From the NCBI GenBank assembly GCA_021811925.1, contig JAKAPY010000001.1, positions 1 to 50,954 of the forward strand: a stretch of DNA of 50,954 bases, read 5' to 3'. A program made the translations under genes and the position numbers. The notes beneath the pieces are model-generated. The model was not told where the DNA came from, ran no database searches, and worked only from the letters and a program-made list of their open reading frames with translations. This DNA is from Thermoplasmata archaeon. GTDB lineage: Archaea; Thermoplasmatota; Thermoplasmata; Sysuiplasmatales; Sysuiplasmataceae. This document shows positions 32,794-41,480 of this stretch, in pieces; the stretch's first letter is position 1; each line of letters opens with the position of its first letter.

Positions 32794-34773
32794 TCATGCA
32801 GCCCTGTCTCTCATTTTTTCGAAGAACCTGAGGGAAGCGGGGTTTGAGACAGAGCCAAGGTTGACAACCTTCTCAACAGGCTGGCCGGAGAGAATTCTTT
32901 TCACGGGCACTTCCAGTTTCTTCCCGTTGAGCGTCCTTGGAACCTCCGCTATCTGTATTATCTCGTCAGGCACATGCCGTGGAGAAAGCTCTTTTCTTAT
33001 CCTATCCCTGATTTTTTTCTTCAGCGCTTCATCCAGCATCATTCCGGCGCGAAGCACGACGAAAAGGGGGAGGAAATACTCACCATCCTCCTTCTCAAGT
33101 CCGATGGCGAGGCTGTCCTGGATTTCGGGCATGGCCTCCACACATCCGTATACTTCGCTTGTCCCTATCCTGACTCCGTGTCTCTTCAGCGTGGAATCCG
33201 ATCTGCCGTATATCACAGCACCGCCGGCAGGGCTGATCTTTACCCAGTCCCCGTGCCTCCAGACGCCTTCATACATGCTGAAATAGCTGTCCAGGTAGCG
33301 CTCGTCATTCCTGTCGTTCCAGAAGAAGACGGGCATGGACGGGAGCGGTTTTGTAATCACAAGCTCGCCCACCTGGTCGACGAGCGGCTGGCCATCATCG
33401 CCGTATGACTCAACGCTCGCCCCCAGGCCCCTGCACTGCAATTCTCCAGCCCTCACCGGCAGAAGAGGGCAGCCGAGAAGGAACGCCGTGCACACATCCG
33501 TCCCGCCGCTTACGCTTGTTACCCACATATCGGCGCCGACGTTCTCATATATCCACTGAAATCCGGACGGGGACAGCGGGCTGCCAGTGTAAGATACAGA
33601 CCTGAGAGGAGAGAGGTCAAACTCCCTGCGCGGGACTATGTGCTCCTTCATGCACGCCCCTATAAACGAAGCACTTGTCCCGAATACCGTCATGCGTGTT
33701 TCTTCCGCCAGTTTCCAAAGTACACCGATATCGGGATAGGCTGCACTTCCGTCGTAGAGTATGCTCGTTGAGCCGGCGAGCATGGCACTGACAAGCACAT
33801 TCCACATCATCCAGCTTGTTGTTGTGAACCAGAAGAACCTGTCACCTTCCTTCAGGTCAGTGTGCAGGATCATCATTTTCAGATGCTCCAGAAGTATTCC
33901 ACCGTGCCCGTGGACTATTGGCTTGGGCAGACCGGTCGTTCCCGAAGAATACAGTATCCAGAGGGGGTGTTCGAAGGGGACACGTTCAAACAGCATATCA
34001 TGGCTGCCTGATGTGCAATCATCCCAGGAAACGGATGAATCCATCTTCGCATTGCGATCGAGGTAGGGAACGAGAACGAGTCGCCTTATGCTCTTTATCG
34101 ACGACACAACCTCTGAAATCGTGTCCCTCCTGTCGTAGTCCCTGCCCCCGTATGTGTAGCCGTCGACCGCTATCAGGAGTTTCGGCTCTATCTGTTCGAA
34201 TCTGTCGATAACACTCCTGCTCCCAAGATCAGGAGAGCATCCAGACCACACAGCTCCAAGGCTGGCGGCAGCCAGAAATGATATCACAGCCGCAGGGATA
34301 TTTGGCAGGTAGCCTGCAACCCTGTCCCCCTTTCCGATCCCGATTGATTTCATGAAATGTGCCATGGCAGCGACCCTTTGCCTGAGCTCATCCCACGAGA
34401 CTTCCGCGGTGCCTCCTCGTTCCCCTTTCGCTATCATTGCGGGCCGCTGCTTGCTCTCTCTCCTGAAGAGATTCTCGGCATAGTTCAGCGTGATGCCTTT
34501 GAACCACCCCCTGGGGGGCATGTTTCTGGAAGCAAGCACTTCCGAAACAATGCCCGAATGAACAACATCCGCATATTCCATCAGATAAAGCCAGAAGTCT
34601 TCCAGCCGCAGTGTTGACCATTCCCAGAGAGAACCGTAGTCCGGAAAGTGAAGGTTCTTTTTTTCAGACAGCCAATCCATGAATGCCTTCATGTTCGAAC
34701 TGCCGGTGAAACGATCATCCGGGCTCCAGAGAAGCGTTCCTTCCTCGACTGCGGGCATGCCCTTTTCGGACAT
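32794..34773 (-). CDS. aacS: Acetoacetyl-CoA synthetase
   Basis: An acyl-adenylate-forming enzyme of 659 residues that activates acetoacetate with ATP and CoA. The ATP loop is ILYSSGTTGLPKPIVHGHGG (about residues 273-292). Other motifs are FFWFTTTSWMMWN, SVSGGTDVCTAF, the hinge region IYGRSDSTLKRHGVRIGTSE, and the C-terminal catalytic lysine in TLNGKKLEVPVKRIL. N-terminal FPDYGSLWEWS and LNYAENLFRR match the acetoacetate rather than acetate branch. The ATG at 34773 directly follows GGAGG; the box GCTTAACTAAAG about 30 nt upstream suggests a near-leaderless start. No thiolase or transferase partner is nearby. Confidence 0.88.
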   Translation of the reverse strand: MSEKGMPAVEEGTLLWSPDDRFTGSSNMKAFMDWLSEKKNLHFPDYGSLWEWSTLRLEDFWLYLMEYADVVHSGIVSEVLASRNMPPRGWFKGITLNYAENLFRRESKQRPAMIAKGERGGTAEVSWDELRQRVAAMAHFMKSIGIGKGDRVAGYLPNIPAAVISFLAAASLGAVWSGCSPDLGSRSVIDRFEQIEPKLLIAVDGYTYGGRDYDRRDTISEVVSSIKSIRRLVLVPYLDRNAKMDSSVSWDDCTSGSHDMLFERVPFEHPLWILYSSGTTGLPKPIVHGHGGILLEHLKMMILHTDLKEGDRFFWFTTTSWMMWNVLVSAMLAGSTSILYDGSAAYPDIGVLWKLAEETRMTVFGTSASFIGACMKEHIVPRREFDLSPLRSVSYTGSPLSPSGFQWIYENVGADMWVTSVSGGTDVCTAFLLGCPLLPVRAGELQCRGLGASVESYGDDGQPLVDQVGELVITKPLPSMPVFFWNDRNDERYLDSYFSMYEGVWRHGDWVKISPAGGAVIYGRSDSTLKRHGVRIGTSEVYGCVEAMPEIQDSLAIGLEKEDGEYFLPLFVVLRAGMMLDEALKKKIRDRIRKELSPRHVPDEIIQIAEVPRTLNGKKLEVPVKRILSGQPVEKVVNLGSVSNPASLRFFEKMRDRAA

Positions 34774-34947
34774 CCTCCAAAATATAGGGAGATCTTTAGT
34801 TAAGCTTTGCCCGCGGAACCACCAGAAGGTGGCAGCCTTCTGTCCGGCCGCGGGCCAGGCACCAGCGGTCTTGGCATGAGGGGCTCGGGCCCGGGGGTTG
34901 AAGGGCTGAAGTCTCCAGGGCCCTCCAAAATTGTCATTGCCACAATA
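34774..34947. other. GC-rich intergenic region with nested stem-loop
   Basis: The segment lies between the HtrA-like gene stop and the aacS start. GCCCGCGG (34809-34816) pairs perfectly with CCGCGGGC (34848-34855). Inside, two alternative hairpins compete: CCACC/GGTGG with loop AGAA (34819-34832), or AGAAGG/CCTTCT with loop TGGCAG (34824-34841). The latter leaves 7-nt and 6-nt internal loops on the two sides, like an H/ACA-type pocket. It could also be a terminator or processing signal; no promoter aligned to it was found. Confidence 0.5.
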
Positions 34948-35841
34948 TCACTCCTCCTTCGCCTGGCTTGGAACTGCATTCAATTCAAGGTACCTGCCGC
35001 CCCTGAGTATGCCGAGCGTCACTTCCTTTCCGACTGCATCCTCTGCCAGAAGGTTGGAGAATCCATATTCTCGTGATGCGTTCCTGCCGCCGACTGTCAG
35101 CAGAATATCCCCCGGTATTAGGCCGGCCTCCTCTGCCGGGCTGCCTTTCTCCACCGACATTATAAGCAGGCCGTTTCTGCCCTGCTTCATGCTTTCGGGA
35201 AGCCTGACATAGCTCAGGCCGACTCCAAGATACGGCCTGCCCGGCGTCTTGCCTGCCAGGATGCCCTCAACCCTGCGTTCTATCCTGTTGACCGGGACTG
35301 CAATTCCTCTTGAGGAGAAAAGAGCAACATTCATGCCGACAATCTGGCCGGAAGCGTTTACGAGCGGACCACCGGAGTAACCAGGACCAACCCTGGCGTC
35401 GGTGACAATTGCCTCGTCAAGCGAAAAGTTCCACCAGCCTCCCACTCTTTTCCTGACGCCCGTTATTATGCCGGACGTTGCTCCGACTCCGCCATCGTAC
35501 GGGTTTGCCAGCGCCAGCACAAACTGCCCAACCCGCAGGCGGTCCGAATCTCCCCTCCTGATAGGATTGAGGGGTTCCGAGCACTCTATCAGCGCTATGT
35601 CAGAAGCGGTGTCGTGCCCTTTCACAATGCCCGAGAACTGCCTTCCTTCGACAGATATGTCGACTTCGTCATAATCCTCGACAACGTGGTACGCCGTGAC
35701 CGCATGTCTTTCGTCCCATGCAATTCCTGTCCCTGCATTTCCCGGTCCGCGCACAGAGAGGACTGACGGGCTTGCTTCCACCGCAACTCTTTCTATTTCA
35801 TCCGAAAAGGTCTGTAGAGTAAACAATGTCTCGCTGCTCAC
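34948..35841 (-). CDS. HtrA/DegP-like serine protease with PDZ domain, no signal peptide
   Basis: A 297-residue S1C-family protease: a trypsin-like domain with His52 (TAYHVVED), Asp81 (ASDIALIE) and Ser156 (GPGYSGGPLV), all in canonical order. One PDZ domain follows (about residues 204-290, PYLGVGLSYVRLP, GSPAEEAGLIPGDILLTVGG). HtrA proteins degrade or chaperone damaged proteins, normally outside the cytoplasm. Here the N-terminus (MSSETLFTLQTFSDEIERVA) has no signal peptide or membrane anchor, suggesting action inside the cell. The start is GTG 35841. It follows the winged-helix gene by 68 bp on the same strand with no obvious promoter of its own. Confidence 0.88.
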   Translation of the reverse strand: MSSETLFTLQTFSDEIERVAVEASPSVLSVRGPGNAGTGIAWDERHAVTAYHVVEDYDEVDISVEGRQFSGIVKGHDTASDIALIECSEPLNPIRRGDSDRLRVGQFVLALANPYDGGVGATSGIITGVRKRVGGWWNFSLDEAIVTDARVGPGYSGGPLVNASGQIVGMNVALFSSRGIAVPVNRIERRVEGILAGKTPGRPYLGVGLSYVRLPESMKQGRNGLLIMSVEKGSPAEEAGLIPGDILLTVGGRNASREYGFSNLLAEDAVGKEVTLGILRGGRYLELNAVPSQAKEE

Positions 35842-35909
35842 TTGTTTTCACCGCAGAGGGATAGGCGGTGTGGATACTTGTTGACGGAGATTCGGCTAAT
35901 GCAATCACG

Positions 35910-36524
35910 TCAATTCTCGAAAACGCCCGGGCCGCCGGAATGATAGTTTTGCAGCCTGTGATGTCCCTGATCGTATAGCCTGGAGATGTAGCCGACAAGC
36001 TGGTGGGAAGCTGCCACGGCCTCCGATAGGCCCTCGCCATCCAGTATCCTGCCCTCTATTACCAGTTCCTGCTGGTTGAAAATGGCATCCACCTGGATCC
36101 TGCCGCCTTCTGTTATCCATTTCAGCGTCGTCCCATTACCATCCTCTGAGTAGCCAAGCCATCTCAGGGGGCCAAACCATCGGCCCATGAGGCCGGACAC
36201 CACTCGCCCGTTCTGATAGTCCGGGAGCAGTGTACGGAGGAGAACGATCCCCGTCCTGTGCTGGCCAATCTGCCTCGCGCCCGACAGGTCCCGGCCACGT
36301 TCTGTAACAATGTAGCCGTGCTCAGTCTTGGTAAGTACACCCTGCTCCTCCAGCCTGGCAAGTATTCTGGACAGTGTTTCGGAATGTGTTCCGAGTTTTC
36401 TCTTCAAACCTTCGAATGTGAAACCGTGCAGATCCTCCTCTCCTATGACGCGCATCACTGAGGAATCCCTGTCGGCAGGAGCATATGAGCCCTCTGCCTT
36501 CCCTTCGTCATGGAAAGGCTCCAT
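35910..36524 (-). CDS. Winged-helix transcriptional regulator (MarR/ArsR-like)
   Basis: A 204-residue protein with an N-terminal winged helix: GFTFEGLKRKLGTHSETLSRILARLEEQGVLTKTEHGYIVTERG is helix-turn-helix plus wing, about residues 34-77. A C-terminal domain of about 110 residues (VLLRTLLPDYQNGRVVSGLMG onward), of unknown fold, probably acts as ligand or dimer domain. ATG 36524 is preferred: AAGGATTGA precedes it, and GTAATATG is centred about 25 nt upstream. It lies directly upstream of the HtrA-like protease gene and may regulate it, which is inference from order. Confidence 0.75.
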   Translation of the reverse strand: MEPFHDEGKAEGSYAPADRDSSVMRVIGEEDLHGFTFEGLKRKLGTHSETLSRILARLEEQGVLTKTEHGYIVTERGRDLSGARQIGQHRTGIVLLRTLLPDYQNGRVVSGLMGRWFGPLRWLGYSEDGNGTTLKWITEGGRIQVDAIFNQQELVIEGRILDGEGLSEAVAASHQLVGYISRLYDQGHHRLQNYHSGGPGVFEN

Positions 36525-36632
36525 TGTCAATCCTTACTCTCAACATATTACAACAATCGGGGATAAAACCCTTGCCAAACAACATTGCTGTCCCAGACAG
36601 AATATAAATCGGACGGACTTGTTTCTGATTTG

Positions 36633-37148
36633 ATGAAGGAGTTTACGCTCTTTGGGCCATCGGAAGTGCACAGTGTAATCAAGGGTGGTTTCTGCATTTC
36701 GGTCTTTGCAGTGATAAGCAAGGGACAGCGCTACCTTCTTGTCAGGCCCGCCAGCCATCCCAAATGGAAGGAGGAATGGGCTCCCAACTGGCGCATATAC
36801 TCTGAAGATGGAGTCAGGAACGAGCTGGAAAAGTGGCGTTTTCCAAGTTCATACATAATGGAAGGGGAGCACCCTGATTCGACACTCGAAAGAATACTGA
36901 AGGACCAGCTCGGGATTGAGCGATATTCGGCCGGTGCAACTTCCCTTCTCAACTTCTACGAGCCGAGCCGCAGATATCCTGGTCAGCATCACTGGGACTA
37001 CTGTTTCGTCTACCATGTCCAGTCGGAGGAAATGCCTCCATCATCTCCCTGGCTTGCGGAAGCAAGGTACTTTCCCGCTCATGAGATTGGTACGGTCGCC
37101 TTTGGCAGCGCCCAGGGTGCGATAGCGGCAACTCTCCAGTCTGCATGA
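36633..37148 (+). CDS. Nudix-like protein with degenerate Nudix box
   Basis: A 171-residue protein whose central fold resembles Nudix hydrolases: GGFCISVFAVISKGQRYLLVRPASHPKWKEEWAPNW is the first strand pair. The position of the Nudix helix is EGEHPDSTLERILKDQLGI, where the metal-binding REXXEE is reduced to RILKDQ. Hydrolysis is therefore doubtful and a binding role is possible. The leaderless start is well supported: AATATAAAT (36601-36609) is centred 28 nt before ATG 36633. The frame is open further upstream to 36585, but that would include the promoter. It is divergent from the winged-helix regulator. Confidence 0.65.
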   Translation: MKEFTLFGPSEVHSVIKGGFCISVFAVISKGQRYLLVRPASHPKWKEEWAPNWRIYSEDGVRNELEKWRFPSSYIMEGEHPDSTLERILKDQLGIERYSAGATSLLNFYEPSRRYPGQHHWDYCFVYHVQSEEMPPSSPWLAEARYFPAHEIGTVAFGSAQGAIAATLQSA

Positions 37149-37298
37149 GACATATGCGCATCGTTGGCCTTGAGGCGAATCGTTTTCCAACCGCAGAACT
37201 GCAGTGATCGGCAATACTGTGCGCAACTGTCCGCAATGACCAGGCAGCCGTTGCATTGTTTAGGCATACTGTTTTATCCATGGTTTTGATAATTTGCC

Positions 37299-38273
37299 AT
37301 GATGAAATTCGGCATACTTGGTCTAGGAAATCATGCGAAAAGCAGAGTGATGCCCGCAATCGCCAAGGCGGGGCATGAGATTAGCGCGATTTACAGCAGG
37401 AAAATAGAGAAGGCAAGGGAAGAAGGCTCGAAGTATTCCTCCAGGGCGTACGACAGCCTGGAAGGGTTCATGAAGTCGGGAATAGATGCGGTGTACATTG
37501 CTTCTCCCAACTTCCTGCACTATGAGCAGGCCAAGCAATCCCTTCTGAACGGCAAGCATGTACTGCTTGAGAAGCAGATGACTCTTCGCAACGACCATGC
37601 ATCAGAGCTTGTCAGGCTTGCAGCCGATAAGGGACTGGCCCTTGCGGTTGGTTTCCACCTGCGTTTTCATCCGGCCATCGGGCAGGTCAGGAAGATGATT
37701 CAGGATGGAAGGCTGGGTGAGTTGACATACATTTCCGGCATGTGGGCCGGCTACTCATCCAGAAACTACGACAATCCAGACAACAAGTGGTGGATGGAAG
37801 ACGATCAGGCCGGCGGCGGTTCGGTCATGGGGACGGGCGTGCATGTCATGGACACAATCAATTACATTGCAGGTGAAGCACCGCAGTCAGTGAGCTGTTT
37901 CAAGATCCCGCGCGGAGCTGTAATCGATACCACCGAACAGGTGGGCATACAGTATCCCTCGGTGGTGGCAAGCGCTGTCTCATCACGCAGAATAAGAAAC
38001 TCGGAGAACAGTCTCGTTGTCTGCGGGACAGGCGGGACGGTCACCGTCAGGGGCATGTTCTCGACCGATGTCAATTCAAAGCTCCTGCTCGGCGCCGAGC
38101 CGATTGAGCAATACAGCGGTCTGAACATGTATGAGGAGGAAGTGAAGGCTTTCAATGACATGGCCCGGGGACACAGCAGTGTTATAGCCACGGGCTCCGA
38201 CGGGGAACTTGTAGTCAGAATGGTCAATGCCGCCTCTGCCGCCGAGAAGGAAGGAAGAAGCGTGAAACTGTAG
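37299..38273 (+). CDS. Gfo/Idh/MocA-family NAD(P)-dependent oxidoreductase
   Basis: A 324-residue sugar- or polyol-type dehydrogenase. The Rossmann loop is KFGILGLGNHAKSRVMPAIAKAG, and AVYIASPNFLHYEQAKQSLLNGKHVLLEKQMT has EKQ in place of the usual EKP catalytic lysine motif. The C-terminal alpha/beta domain has GGGSVMGTGVHVMDTINYIAG, matching the family's D-x-G-x-H-x2-D region with M-G-T-G-V-H. Substrate unknown. GTTTTATCC (37271-37279), centred 24 nt before the ATG, indicates a leaderless message. It is monocistronic and convergent with the ABM protein gene. Confidence 0.83.
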   Translation: MMKFGILGLGNHAKSRVMPAIAKAGHEISAIYSRKIEKAREEGSKYSSRAYDSLEGFMKSGIDAVYIASPNFLHYEQAKQSLLNGKHVLLEKQMTLRNDHASELVRLAADKGLALAVGFHLRFHPAIGQVRKMIQDGRLGELTYISGMWAGYSSRNYDNPDNKWWMEDDQAGGGSVMGTGVHVMDTINYIAGEAPQSVSCFKIPRGAVIDTTEQVGIQYPSVVASAVSSRRIRNSENSLVVCGTGGTVTVRGMFSTDVNSKLLLGAEPIEQYSGLNMYEEEVKAFNDMARGHSSVIATGSDGELVVRMVNAASAAEKEGRSVKL

Positions 38274-38323
38274 TCCTCCCGGCTGCAGCATGAAAGCATG
38301 CAGGTGCATCCGGGCAGGGATGC

Positions 38324-38605
38324 TCAGACGTTGTATATCCTGTGATAGGGTCTTCCCGTCAGCATGTGCGAGCCACCCGACTTTGCACCGCTGAACTCCC
38401 TGGACTTGATGAACGATTCAAAGGAATCCCTGTCCTTCCATTCGGAGTAAATGAGATAGCTGCCAGTTTTGTCGACTCTCTTGTAAAGGAGAGCGGACAC
38501 AAAACCGTTCATCTTCTTTATTTCGTCTACGACGACCTCAAAGAATTTTTCGAAATCGCTTTCTCTGCCGGGAACAACGTCATAATACAAACCGACCGTA
38601 AGCAT
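38324..38605 (-). CDS. ABM-fold (antibiotic biosynthesis monooxygenase-like) small protein
   Basis: A 93-residue dimeric alpha/beta-barrel-type protein: MLTVGLYYDVVPGRESDFEK, FEVVVDEIKKMNGFVSALLY, and SYLIYSEWKDRDSFESFIKS form the typical strand-helix-strand repeats with the late Trp. Members include cofactor-less monooxygenases and IsdG-like heme oxygenases. ATG 38605 is chosen because the element TTGTATTTTAGC lies about 34 nt upstream and the extended frame is unconserved. It is divergent from hemQ and next to the heme cluster, so a heme-related role is possible but unproven. Confidence 0.75.
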   Translation of the reverse strand: MLTVGLYYDVVPGRESDFEKFFEVVVDEIKKMNGFVSALLYKRVDKTGSYLIYSEWKDRDSFESFIKSREFSGAKSGGSHMLTGRPYHRIYNV

Positions 38606-38867
38606 GGATTCGCCGTTTGATTGAAGACGGAACTTGTATTTTAGCAGGCGTGATCCATCAAGCGCTGTAAATGCGGTCAGCCAAGTGTCAAGCATAATGA
38701 CACCAGGTCGGCGGGGATGGCGCTGTTTTCGAACGGGAGAATCGGATGCAGATCCCAAGGCTCACGGGAGGGCCAAGGCTCTGCTCTGTCCGCTTCACCT
38801 GTCCGTGGCAAAAGATACGTTTGAATAAGTGAAGCTTTTAGAGCCAGATTGTTCTGGAACAGAAGTG

Positions 38868-39566
38868 ATGCCTGTGGACGGAAATGCTAAGGAAGGTTCA
38901 TTTGTCCAGTTTGCGGTATTCAAGCTTGATTCGAATTGGCAGGCGCTTGGCCTGGACGAGAGGAGAAAAGGAGTGGCTGCCTTTCTTGATTCCCTTGGTG
39001 GAAGGAGTGTTTACACGCACATCTACCTGCTCTCGGGCCTGAAGGCGTCGTCCGACATACTTCTGTGGAAGATAGCGAAGAATGCAGAAGACCTCCAGGA
39101 CAGTCACATCGCAATGAAGCGGACAGTTTTCGGCTCGCACCTTTCAGACGTGGCGATATACACCGGTGTCACAAAGCCCTCCACTTATACAAGGACCGAG
39201 AGCGAGCTGGAATTCCTTGCCTCTGCAGAGAAGAGGAAGAAATACATCTCATTTTACCCGTTCACGAAAACGGTTGAATGGTATCTCCTGGCATATGAGA
39301 AGAGGAGGAAGATAATGTCAGACCACATCGCTATCGGCAAAAAGTTTCCAGAAGTGTCACAGGTGCTGCTTTACTCCTTCGGTGCCGACGACCAGGAATT
39401 TGTCGTTGCCTACGAGATGGACGACATGAAGCAATACATAGACTGTGTCATGGCGCTCAGGGAGAGCGAAAGCAGGCTTTACACTAAAGTCGACACACCC
39501 GTATTCACTGGTGTAAGAAAGAAGCCGGAGGAGCTTCTCTCTCTGTTTGGTGGTATCAACGAATGA
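38868..39566 (+). CDS. hemQ: Coproheme decarboxylase, HemQ/ChdC (chlorite dismutase family)
   Basis: Converts coproheme to heme b with peroxide, last step of the coproporphyrin-dependent route. The protein (232 residues from ATG 38868; a GTG 13 codons upstream is possible) has the two ferredoxin-like halves of the family. SFVQFAVFKLDSNWQALG opens the first. FYPFTKTVEWYLLAYEKRRKIMSDHIAIGKKF carries the catalytic Tyr of the YP-x-(S/T)-K motif and the proximal His of MxxH. SFGADDQEFVVAYEMDD closes it. Unlike haloarchaeal fusions it is single-domain length. hemE follows with a 20-nt overlap, and the ABM gene is divergent. Confidence 0.87.
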   Translation: MPVDGNAKEGSFVQFAVFKLDSNWQALGLDERRKGVAAFLDSLGGRSVYTHIYLLSGLKASSDILLWKIAKNAEDLQDSHIAMKRTVFGSHLSDVAIYTGVTKPSTYTRTESELEFLASAEKRKKYISFYPFTKTVEWYLLAYEKRRKIMSDHIAIGKKFPEVSQVLLYSFGADDQEFVVAYEMDDMKQYIDCVMALRESESRLYTKVDTPVFTGVRKKPEELLSLFGGINE

Positions 39567-40587
39567 CAGGCTTCTGAAGGCTTGCCGCCTTGAGCGGACC
39601 GATGTCCGGCCGGTCTGGTTCATGAGACAGGCGGGCAGATACATGAAGGACTACAGGGAAATAAGAAAGAAGCATGAAATGCTCGAAATATGCAGGACTC
39701 CGGAACTCTCAGCCACGGTCGCAGCAATGCCTGTAGAGAGTTTCGGCGTTGACGCTGCGATTCTCTTTTCAGACATAATGATACCGCTGCTTGAGATGGG
39801 AGTCGGCCTGCAGATAGTGGAAGACGTGGGTCCTGTCCTTGACCGCCCTGTTCGCTCGATAGAGGACGTGAGGGCACTGGAGAAGCTGGAACCCGGCAGT
39901 GTGTCCTATGTGGCAGAATCAATCAGACTGACCAGGAAAGCGCTGAATGACAGCGTCCCCGTCATTGGTTTCTCTGGCGCGCCGTTCACTCTGGCAAGCT
40001 ACCTGATCGAGGGAAGGGGCTCCAGTAACTACCTGAATGTAAAGTCAATGATGTACACAAGACCGGACGCATGGCGCCTGCTCATGGAGAAGCTCTCCAG
40101 GGCGGTGACGGACTACCTGATGGAACAGGCCAGGGCCGGCTGTAAGGTTGTTCAGTTGTTCGACAGCTGGGCAGGAGCACTTTCGGCAGAAGACTACAGT
40201 GCCTACGTGCTGCCATACATGTGTGAAATAGCTGAAAGGCTCGCCGCCGCAGGCCTGACTGTCATAAACTTCTCAACGGGCAACAGCGCGCTTCTACCGC
40301 TGATGAAGTGCAGGGGTGTTGGTGTGATATCAGTGGACTGGAAGGTCAACCTGGATGATGCGTGGCGCATGATTGGCTATGATGTCGCAGTCCAGGGGAA
40401 TCTTGATCCTGCTGTGATGCTTGCCGACAGGGACTTCATGGTCGGCCGGGCAAAGGCAATACTCGGGCGGACTTCAGGGAGGAACGGGCACATCTTCAAT
40501 CTCGGACACGGAATGCTGAAGGATACACCCGAGGAGAACGTGAAAGCGCTTGTGGAATTTGTCCACGGCTGGGAGTGGGACAAATGA
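39547..40587 (+). CDS. hemE: Uroporphyrinogen decarboxylase
   Basis: Removes four acetate carboxyls from uroporphyrinogen III to give coproporphyrinogen III. The 346-residue barrel shows the family signature VWFMRQAGRYMKDYREIRKK near residues 23-42. AILFSDIMIPLLEMG contains the catalytic Asp, and FSGAPFTLASYLIEGRGSSNY, QLFDSWAG and FNLGHGMLKDTPEENVKALVEFVH follow. The start is ambiguous: TTG 39547 or GTG 39550, both inside the hemQ 3' end, without a clear ribosome site. The stop overlaps the hemH ATG (ATGA). Confidence 0.94.
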   Translation: MVVSTNDRLLKACRLERTDVRPVWFMRQAGRYMKDYREIRKKHEMLEICRTPELSATVAAMPVESFGVDAAILFSDIMIPLLEMGVGLQIVEDVGPVLDRPVRSIEDVRALEKLEPGSVSYVAESIRLTRKALNDSVPVIGFSGAPFTLASYLIEGRGSSNYLNVKSMMYTRPDAWRLLMEKLSRAVTDYLMEQARAGCKVVQLFDSWAGALSAEDYSAYVLPYMCEIAERLAAAGLTVINFSTGNSALLPLMKCRGVGVISVDWKVNLDDAWRMIGYDVAVQGNLDPAVMLADRDFMVGRAKAILGRTSGRNGHIFNLGHGMLKDTPEENVKALVEFVHGWEWDK

Positions 40588-41471
40588 AGGCCGTGCTTCT
40601 GACGGCATACGGATCTCCTTCGGGCATTGATGACGTTGAACGCTACTACACAAAGATACTGGGAGGAAGGAAGCCGCCCGCGGCGCTCCTGGAGGAACTC
40701 AGGTCGAGGTATGCTGCGATTGGAGGCATTTCCCCCCTTACGGAAATCACAAGCAGGCAGGTCAGGTCCCTCCAGGCCATGCTCTTTTCTCTTGGCAGCA
40801 ACATTGCCGTCCGCGTGGGCATGAAATACTCCCACCCGTTCATCGACGAAGTCGTCTCGAGTATGAATGAGGAGGGTGTCACGAGCATGCTCCTGCTGCC
40901 TCTCACACCTTTCAACTCGTCCGTCGGCGCCGAGAGTTACCTGAAGATCGCCCTCGAAGCAGTCGGCACCGCGGGGCACAGGGTGACAATATCGTCACCC
41001 GGGCCGTGGCATTTGAACGACCATTTTGTCGAATGCTGGGAAAAACTCATTAACACCGAGCTGCGCGGGAATGAGCATGTAATCTTCACCGCCCACAGCA
41101 TACCGAAGAAGTACATAGATGCCGGCGAACCCTACATGGAGCAGCTCGAGGAACTTGCCTCCCTGCTTGGGAGGAAGCTGGGGATTGCCGACTCAGAACT
41201 TGCATTCCAGAGCGCTGGAAGGACGAGCGAGGAATGGATCGGCCCGTCACTGAGTGAGAGGATTGCAGCGCTTGGAAGGGATGGTCATTCGGAAGCGCTC
41301 ATTGTTCCAATAGGCTTTGTTTCCGAGCACCTTGAGGTTCTCTACGACATAGACATAGAGGCGAAGGAAGCTGCATCAAGGGCTGGCATGTCTGTCAGGA
41401 GGACAGCGCTGCCAGACGATCATCCGCTCTTTATCAGGGCTCTTGCCGATGTGTGCCTTGCCTCACGCTGA
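40584..41471 (+). CDS. hemH: Ferrochelatase, probably coproporphyrin III type
   Basis: Inserts ferrous iron into a porphyrin. From ATG 40584 it has 295 residues: MKAVLLTAYGSPSGIDDVERYY, GGISPLTEITSRQVRSLQ, VRVGMKYSHPFIDEVV, the catalytic His in FTAHSIPKKYIDAGEPY and the Glu in PIGFVSEHLEVLYDIDIEAK. The gene neighbourhood with hemQ and an HemY/CgoX-type oxidase indicates coproporphyrin III as the substrate (CpfC role), an inference. The start overlaps the hemE stop as ATGA, with GGGAGTGGG upstream. It is convergent with the oxidase gene, 9 bp apart. Confidence 0.93.
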   Translation: MKAVLLTAYGSPSGIDDVERYYTKILGGRKPPAALLEELRSRYAAIGGISPLTEITSRQVRSLQAMLFSLGSNIAVRVGMKYSHPFIDEVVSSMNEEGVTSMLLLPLTPFNSSVGAESYLKIALEAVGTAGHRVTISSPGPWHLNDHFVECWEKLINTELRGNEHVIFTAHSIPKKYIDAGEPYMEQLEELASLLGRKLGIADSELAFQSAGRTSEEWIGPSLSERIAALGRDGHSEALIVPIGFVSEHLEVLYDIDIEAKEAASRAGMSVRRTALPDDHPLFIRALADVCLASR

Positions 41472-41480
41472 ATCTGCCCG

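Noticed and set aside
32240..33286. Plus-strand open frame of 348 codons across dapA start, the CWC gene and aacS
   Set aside because: It runs antisense to three well-supported genes, spans two promoters, and its composition (Ser, Cys and Pro rich) is that of a shadow frame.
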